Of a stretch of DNA of 9,803 nt, positions 5,491 through 9,803 are shown piece after piece. The notes beneath the pieces were generated by a model, which was given only the letters and a program-made list of their open reading frames with translations, had not been told where the DNA came from and did not search any database. The stretch is from Elusimicrobiota bacterium (GTDB taxonomy: Bacteria; Elusimicrobiota; Elusimicrobia; UBA1565; UBA9628): assembly GCA_023249695.1 (NCBI GenBank), contig JAHFCD010000043.1, forward strand, positions 1 to 9,803, given 5' to 3'. Each line of letters starts with the position of its first letter. Position 1 is the stretch's first letter. Both the position numbers and the translations under genes were made by a program.

Positions 5491-6879
5491 ATGCGCTACG
5501 AAAACGTGCTCGAAGCCATCGGCAACACGCCGCTCATCCGCATCAACCGCCTCGCGAAAGGCCTCAAGCCCAAGATCTACGCGAAGGCCGAGTTCATGAA
5601 TCCCGGCGGCTCGGTCAAGGACCGCATCGGCGTCGCGATGATCGACGACGCCGAGCGCCGCGGCCTGCTCAAGCCCGGCGGCACCATCGTCGAGGGCACC
5701 TCGGGCAACACCGGCATCGGCCTGGCCCTCGTCGCCGCGCTGCGCGGCTACAAGCTCATCTTCACGATCACCGACAAGCAGTCGCGCGAGAAGATCAACC
5801 TGCTCAAGGCGCTCGGCGCCGAGGTCATCGTGTGCCCGACCAACGTCGAGCCCGAGGATCCCCGCTCCTACTACTCCGTCGCCGACAAGATGACCGCGGA
5901 GATTCCGGGCGCCTACCATCCGAACCAGTACGAGAACCCGGAGAACCCCCAGGCGCACTACAAGACGACCGGGCCCGAGCTCTGGAAGGACTCCGACGGC
6001 AAGATCACGCACTTCGTGGCCGGGATGGGCACGGGCGGGACGATCTCCGGCGTCGCGAAGTATCTCAAGGAGCAGAACCCGAAGATCCAGTTCATCGGCG
6101 CCGACCCCGTCGGCTCGCTGTACTACGACAAGATCGTCAACAAGAAGATCGGCGTCGCGAAGCCGTACGTCGTCGAGGGCATCGGCGAGGACTTTTTTCC
6201 GGGCACCATGGATCTTAAATGCGTCGACGACGTGATCGTCACGCCCGACCGCGACTGCTTCCTGATGACGCGCAGGCTCGCGACGATGGAGGGCATCCTG
6301 ACCGGCGGCTCGGGCGGCTCGGCGATGGTCGCCGGCCTCCAGTACGCGAAGAAACTGACCGAAAAGGACTTCATGGTCATCCTCCTTCCCGACACGGGCA
6401 TGCGCTATCTCTCCAAGATCTACAACGACGAGTGGATGAAGGAGAACCAGTACTTCGAGAGCGAAGTCCCGCTCAAGGTCGCCGACATCCTCGCCGCCAA
6501 GCGCAAGCACGGCAAGGCCGGCAAGCTCGCGACCGTCAAGCCGACGGACACTTTGTTCTCGGCGATGGCGCTGATGCGCAAGCTCGACATCTCGCAGCTG
6601 CCGATTTTCGAGAAGAACAAGGTCGTCGGCACCGTGATGGAGGACGAGGTGCTTGGCCACATGCTCAAGGGCCGCGACATCAAGAAGATGATCGTGCGCG
6701 AGGCGATGACGGGGCCGCTGCCGGTGCTCGCCCCCGAGGCGCGAGTCGAGTCCGTCCTGCGCTACTTCACGCCCGACCGCCCGGCCGTCCTGGTGCAGAC
6801 CGGCAAGACGTCCTATGACATCGTGACCAAGTACGATGTCGTCAACGCCGTTTCCCGCGCCTCGGAGATCCGCTCATGA
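5491..6879 (+). CDS. cbs: Cystathionine beta-synthase (PLP enzyme with CBS-domain pair)
   Basis: A 462-residue fold-type II PLP enzyme with a C-terminal CBS pair. It probably joins homocysteine and serine to form cystathionine in reverse transsulfuration, in the cytoplasm. Catalytic features are NPGGSVKDR with the PLP lysine Lys43, the TSGNTG loop (70-75) that holds the substrate carboxylate, the phosphate-binding GTGGT (180-184), GADPVGSL (203-210), and the PDTGMRYLSKIYNDEWM block (300-316), which favours CBS over plain cysteine synthase. The two CBS motifs cover about 345-395 and 402-455 and may bind an adenosyl ligand such as S-adenosylmethionine. There is no N-terminal heme-binding region as in animal enzymes. 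The 3' end overlaps the next gene as ATGA. No cystathionine gamma-lyase gene is in the window, so an O-acetylserine-dependent cysteine synthase activity remains an alternative. Confidence 0.9.
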   Translation: MRYENVLEAIGNTPLIRINRLAKGLKPKIYAKAEFMNPGGSVKDRIGVAMIDDAERRGLLKPGGTIVEGTSGNTGIGLALVAALRGYKLIFTITDKQSREKINLLKALGAEVIVCPTNVEPEDPRSYYSVADKMTAEIPGAYHPNQYENPENPQAHYKTTGPELWKDSDGKITHFVAGMGTGGTISGVAKYLKEQNPKIQFIGADPVGSLYYDKIVNKKIGVAKPYVVEGIGEDFFPGTMDLKCVDDVIVTPDRDCFLMTRRLATMEGILTGGSGGSAMVAGLQYAKKLTEKDFMVILLPDTGMRYLSKIYNDEWMKENQYFESEVPLKVADILAAKRKHGKAGKLATVKPTDTLFSAMALMRKLDISQLPIFEKNKVVGTVMEDEVLGHMLKGRDIKKMIVREAMTGPLPVLAPEARVESVLRYFTPDRPAVLVQTGKTSYDIVTKYDVVNAVSRASEIRS

Positions 6880-8426
6880 AAATGACGCTCCTGCCGCTGC
6901 TCCTCCTCGTCGCGCCCGCGTTCGCTCAGAACGCCGGAGACGGCGCCGATGCCGTCGTCACGCCGGCTGTGGAGCAGGCCGCGGCCTCCGAGCCGGAGGC
7001 GGCGCCGGCCGCTCCGGCGACCGAGGTCGCCGACACCCCGAAGGCCGCCGCGGAGGCGGAGCCGAAGGGCCCGCCGCGCCCGTCGATGCTCGAAGACGCG
7101 AAGCCGGAGCCGAAGCCCGAGCCGAAGCCCGAGCCGAAAGTGGACGCCGCTCCCAAGCCGGAGCCCAGGCCGGAGCCGAAGCCGGAGACCAAGCCGAAGG
7201 CCGAACCCAAGCCCGCGGCCCCGCCGGCCGCCGCCAAGGCCTCCGGCCCCGACGAGGAATTCGCGTTCGCGAAGGCCGCCGCCGAGGACGCCGACGCCAA
7301 GATCTCCGACGCCGCGATCGAGGAGCTGGCCGTGTTCGTCCGCCGCCATCCCGCTTCGGCGCAGGCGCCCGAGGCCATGCTCCTGCTCGCGGGCCTCCGG
7401 CAGAAGAAAGGCGATTGGCAGACCGCGACCGCCTCCTTGCTCCGCCTCCTGTACGAATATCCCGACACGAAGATCGGCTTGCGGGCGAAGTCCGATTTCC
7501 TGACCGTGGTCGACAAGAAGGCGTCGCGCAAGCACCGGCCGATCCTGACCGAGCTCGTGAAGCTTCCCGAGACCGCCGACAAGGCCGACCGCCTGTCCGC
7601 GCTGTGGCGGAAGATCGCCGAGCTCGCGCCCGACGCGCTGTACGAGCCCGTCGCCGCCGAAATCCGCGATTTCACCGCGCGCTTCCCCGTCCATAAGGAC
7701 GGCGACAAGCTCCAGGCGGCGCTCGCGCGTCTGCACGCGGCCAACGACAAGCCCGCCGCGGCGCCGCTGTCGTGGCGCAAGCTGCTCGCTTTATATCCGG
7801 AGAGCGCGGCGCGCTCCGAGGCGCAGATGGCCATCGGCGACCTCTTTGCCGACGCGCTGCGCGACCCGAAGAAGGCGATCGACGCCTATCAGGAGCTCGT
7901 CGAGCAGTACCCGAAGTCGCCCGAGGTCCAGGCCGCGCTCGAGAACTCCGCCCGCCTGTTCGACGAAAAGCTGCGCCAGTACGCGCTCGCCGTCGAGATG
8001 CACGAGCGGATCGTGAAGCTGTTCCCGAAGACCCCCGCGTCGCTCAAGTCGCTCAAGGCGATCGCCAAGCTCCAGCGCGACCGTTTGAGCGCCCCGGAGG
8101 ACGCGGTGAAGACCTTGATGCGCCTGTCCTCGATGCACGGCGGCCAGGACGGCATCGACGCGCTGCTGCAGGCCGCGGATTTCACGCGCCGCGATTTAAA
8201 GGATTTCAGCCGCCAGGCTGAAATCCTGCGCAAGGTGTCCGACGATTACGCGGGCGCCAAGGAAGCCCCGCAGGCGCTGTACGACGCGGCCGGCGTCTAC
8301 GAGGACACGATCAAGGACAACGCCAAGGCCGTCGAGCTGTACAAGGAAGTCGGGAGCAAGTTCCCGTCCCACAAGCTCGCTCGGAAGGGCGCCGACCGGG
8401 CCGCCAAGCTCGAGAAGGGGAGCTGA
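6876..8426 (+). CDS. Secreted TPR-repeat protein with PEPK-rich linker
   Basis: A 516-residue envelope protein. A signal peptide (MKMTLLPLLLLVAPAFA, cleavage near residue 17) is followed by a disordered Ala/Glu/Pro region (18-125) containing a KPEP-type repeat (about 76-113), then a helical domain. Tetratricopeptide-like helix pairs are visible at about 145-200, 310-345 (DPKKAIDAYQELVEQYPKS), 365-385 (ALAVEMHERIVKLFPKT), 445-460 and 465-498 (AKAVELYKEVGSKFPSHK), like the YbgF/BamD-type TPR family. The Pro-rich arm could cross peptidoglycan while the TPR domain holds partner proteins. The ATG overlaps the CBS stop as ATGA, with GGAG at 6864-6867 as ribosome-binding site. It is the last gene before a terminator-like hairpin. 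The partner is unknown, and the link to CBS is likely positional only. Confidence 0.85.
   Translation: MKMTLLPLLLLVAPAFAQNAGDGADAVVTPAVEQAAASEPEAAPAAPATEVADTPKAAAEAEPKGPPRPSMLEDAKPEPKPEPKPEPKVDAAPKPEPRPEPKPETKPKAEPKPAAPPAAAKASGPDEEFAFAKAAAEDADAKISDAAIEELAVFVRRHPASAQAPEAMLLLAGLRQKKGDWQTATASLLRLLYEYPDTKIGLRAKSDFLTVVDKKASRKHRPILTELVKLPETADKADRLSALWRKIAELAPDALYEPVAAEIRDFTARFPVHKDGDKLQAALARLHAANDKPAAAPLSWRKLLALYPESAARSEAQMAIGDLFADALRDPKKAIDAYQELVEQYPKSPEVQAALENSARLFDEKLRQYALAVEMHERIVKLFPKTPASLKSLKAIAKLQRDRLSAPEDAVKTLMRLSSMHGGQDGIDALLQAADFTRRDLKDFSRQAEILRKVSDDYAGAKEAPQALYDAAGVYEDTIKDNAKAVELYKEVGSKFPSHKLARKGADRAAKLEKGS
7101..7214 (+). repeat. 12-bp tandem repeat coding KPEP units
   Basis: Three consecutive 12-bp units start at 7101, 7113 and 7125 (AAGCCGGAGCCG, then AAGCCCGAGCCG twice), followed by a looser second block from 7155 coding KPEPRPEPKPETKPKAEPKP. 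The repeat stays in frame and forms a charged, extended linker in the TPR protein. Tandem units of this kind can vary in number between strains. Confidence 0.85.
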
Positions 8427-8429
8427 GCG

Positions 8430-8459
8430 CCCCCCTATTGAGAGGGGGCTCCCGATTTT
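8430..8459 (+). terminator. Possible rho-independent terminator after the TPR gene
   Basis: CCCCCT (8431-8436) pairs perfectly with AGGGGG (8443-8448) around a 6-base loop, 4 bases after the TPR stop. A short T run follows (TTTT at 8456-8459), but it starts 7 bases after the stem, which is farther than in strong terminators. It may be weak, which fits its overlap with the promoter of the next gene. Confidence 0.4.
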
Positions 8460-8466
8460 CTAGAAT
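8438..8466 (+). promoter_or_regulatory. Sigma70-type promoter for the E1 alpha/beta operon
   Basis: TTGAGA (8438-8443), a 17-base spacer, then TAGAAT (8461-8466); each hexamer matches consensus in five of six positions. The -10 ends 7 bases before ATG 8474, predicting a leaderless mRNA starting at that codon. The -35 occupies the loop and first stem base of the terminator-like hairpin. Confidence 0.68.
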
Positions 8467-8473
8467 GCCGCCG

Positions 8474-9535
8474 ATGCCCACCAAGACGCCCGCCGCCAAG
8501 ACGACCGCAAAGGCCGCACACGCTTCCGACCCTTATAAGAAGCTCGGCACGGCCAAGCTTCTCAAGATCCACGAACTGATGGTCCGCGCCCGCCTATTAG
8601 AGGAGCGGCTCATCAAGATGAGCAAGGGCGGCGACGGCTTCTTCTGGATCGGAGGCCCCGGCGAGGAAGCCTTCAACGTGCCCCTGGGCCTGCAGGTCAA
8701 GAAGGGCCACGGCGTCAACCACGACTTCCTCCACCTGCACTACCGCTCGGCGGCGATCGTCATGGCGATGGGCGCTCAGCCGATCGACGCGCTGCGCCAG
8801 ATGCGCTCCGTCGCGACGGACCCGTACTCGAAGGGCCGCAACTTCGTCAATCATTACGCGATCCCCGAGCTCAACGTGGTTCCGATCTCGCCGACGATCG
8901 AGACCCAGTACTCGACCTTGATCGGCACGGGCATCGCGCAGGCGCGCGCCAAGACCGACGCGATCACGATCGTCAACGGCGGCGACGCCGGCACGGCTGA
9001 AGGCGATTTCCACTCCTGTCTCGTGTGGGCCAACCGGCCGGCGCTGCCGCTCCCGATCCTGATCATCGTCGTCAACAACGGCTGGGGCATCTCGACCGAG
9101 ATGAAGACCCAGCACGGCGAGAAGAACATCTCCGACTGGGCGAAGGTTTTCCCGGACATGCCCGGCAAGACGATCAACGGCAACGACGTGCTCGAATCTT
9201 GGGCCGCGCTCGAGGAAGCCTTCGCCTATATCCGCAAGAACCGCAAGCCCTACCTCCTCGAGGCGCGCTGCAGCCGCCTGTACGGCCACTCGTCGTCCTC
9301 GGGCGCCAACCGCATCAATGAGTCCGATTGCATCGGACTCCTTGAAACGGCGCTTTTAGATCGCGGCCTCGCGAAGGCCGCCGATTTCAAGAAGACCTGG
9401 GACAAGGAGGCGGCCGCCCTCGACGCCGCCCACAAGCTGGTGAAGTCCGAGCCCTTCCCCGCGGTGGAATCCGTCTGGGAAGACGTGTTCGCCGACGGCC
9501 TCCCGCCGTCCTACCCGACGAAGGGAGGCAGCTGA
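8474..9535 (+). CDS. 2-oxoacid dehydrogenase E1 component, alpha subunit
   Basis: A 353-residue E1 alpha subunit. With E1 beta it performs thiamine-diphosphate-dependent oxidative decarboxylation of a 2-oxoacid (branched-chain 2-oxoacid, pyruvate or acetoin type) and passes the acyl group to the lipoyl E2. The thiamine diphosphate motif runs from GGD (169-171) through AGTAEGDFH to NN (201-202), about 30 residues as expected. Other family marks are GGPGEEAFNV (60-69), LHYRSAAIVMAMG (88-100) and the active-site loop YGHSSSSGAN (270-279) with His271. ATG 8474 is preferred over the in-frame ATG 8465, because 8465 lies within the -10 hexamer and the predicted transcript starts at 8474; the alternative adds only three residues. 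The N-terminal 20 residues are Lys/Ala-rich and probably disordered. The exact substrate cannot be fixed from this subunit alone. Confidence 0.92.
   Translation: MPTKTPAAKTTAKAAHASDPYKKLGTAKLLKIHELMVRARLLEERLIKMSKGGDGFFWIGGPGEEAFNVPLGLQVKKGHGVNHDFLHLHYRSAAIVMAMGAQPIDALRQMRSVATDPYSKGRNFVNHYAIPELNVVPISPTIETQYSTLIGTGIAQARAKTDAITIVNGGDAGTAEGDFHSCLVWANRPALPLPILIIVVNNGWGISTEMKTQHGEKNISDWAKVFPDMPGKTINGNDVLESWAALEEAFAYIRKNRKPYLLEARCSRLYGHSSSSGANRINESDCIGLLETALLDRGLAKAADFKKTWDKEAAALDAAHKLVKSEPFPAVESVWEDVFADGLPPSYPTKGGS
9523..9528 (+). promoter_or_regulatory. Ribosome-binding site of the E1 beta gene
   Basis: GGGAGG at 9523-9528, still within the E1 alpha coding region, lies 8 bases before ATG 9537. 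It is the strongest Shine-Dalgarno match in the window and contrasts with the operon-leading genes, which lack one. Confidence 0.75.
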
Positions 9536-9536
9536 C

Positions 9537-9803
9537 ATGGCCAACATGGCGCAGGCCATCCGCATGGCCCTTCACTACGGCGAGCAGAACCTGGGCGTCA
9601 CCGAGATCTTCGGCGAGGACGTCGGACCGCCCCTGGGCGGCGTGTTCACCGCGACGCAGGGCTTGGAGAAGGCGTGGAACGCCCCGCTCGACGAGCGCGG
9701 CATCATCGGCGCGGCATTGGGGCTCGCTTGGGCGGGCGGCCGTCCCGTCGCCGAGATCCAGTTCGTCGACTATATCTTCAACGTCATCGACATGCTCAAG
9801 CTC
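9537..9803 (+). CDS. 2-oxoacid dehydrogenase E1 component, beta subunit (3' end outside window)
   Basis: The first 89 residues of the E1 beta subunit, which pairs with the alpha subunit encoded one base upstream. Recognisable motifs are IFGEDVGPPLGGVFTATQGL (24-43), PLDERGIIGAALGLAWAGGRPV (50-71), whose Glu53 corresponds to the thiamine-activating glutamate, and EIQFVDYIFNVID (73-85). The segment between GL and PLDE is short and lacks the usual 'FG..RV' pattern (here EKAWNAP), and the helix after FVDY is less canonical (FNVIDMLKL, where many homologues have F.A.DQ). The frame is open to the window edge, so about 240 residues are missing, judging by family length. Whether E2 and E3 genes follow is not visible. 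Confidence 0.9.
   Translation, partial: MANMAQAIRMALHYGEQNLGVTEIFGEDVGPPLGGVFTATQGLEKAWNAPLDERGIIGAALGLAWAGGRPVAEIQFVDYIFNVIDMLKL

Noticed and set aside
5479..6660. Long minus-strand open frame (393 codons) opposite the CBS gene
   Set aside because: It is antisense to clear CBS catalytic motifs, and its Asp/Val/Leu/Arg-rich composition comes from GC-biased third positions of the real gene.
6813..7736. Minus-strand frame with Gly/Leu/Arg repeats opposite the TPR gene
   Set aside because: The repeats are the complement of the KPEP-coding tandem units; there is no independent signal of coding.

Overview
This is a GC-rich bacterial chromosomal window with tightly packed genes. A TonB-dependent outer-membrane receptor and several signal peptides point to a Gram-negative (diderm) organism. 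The gene mix suggests an uncultivated high-GC lineage such as Elusimicrobiota. That assignment is an inference from gene style, not something read directly from a marker gene.

Layout: (1) 1-1349, plus strand: the 3' end of a TonB-dependent receptor, overlapping by one base (TGATG) with a secreted ABC-type substrate-binding-like protein. (2) 1351-2669, minus strand: a two-gene unit with a secreted helical protein of unknown function followed, with a 10-bp overlap, by an alpha/beta hydrolase. It converges on unit 1 with one base between the stop codons. (3) 2670-2767: a divergent promoter region with a perfect 10-bp inverted repeat whose two arms each carry a CTGACA -35 hexamer, one facing each way. 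(4) 2768-8426, plus strand: an apparent operon of a DoxX-like membrane protein, dnaX, recR, cystathionine beta-synthase and a secreted TPR protein. The genes are joined by GTGA or ATGA overlaps, and dnaX and recR are bridged by a 13-codon ORF. (5) 8427-8473: a terminator-like hairpin overlapping a good sigma70-type promoter. (6) 8474-9803, plus strand: the E1 alpha gene and the start of the E1 beta gene of a 2-oxoacid dehydrogenase complex, cut by the window end.

Most genes are housekeeping: replication clamp loading (DnaX), recombinational repair (RecR), sulfur amino-acid metabolism (CBS) and 2-oxoacid oxidation (E1). No mobile element, CRISPR array, tRNA or rRNA was found. The most interesting signals are regulatory. 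The three best promoters all place the -10 hexamer only 6-7 bases before the ATG, which predicts leaderless mRNAs. The divergent promoter pair is built on an inverted repeat. The dnaX-recR junction lacks the usual ybaB gene and instead holds a mini-ORF with ATGA overlaps at both ends plus a hairpin that presents the recR ribosome-binding site.
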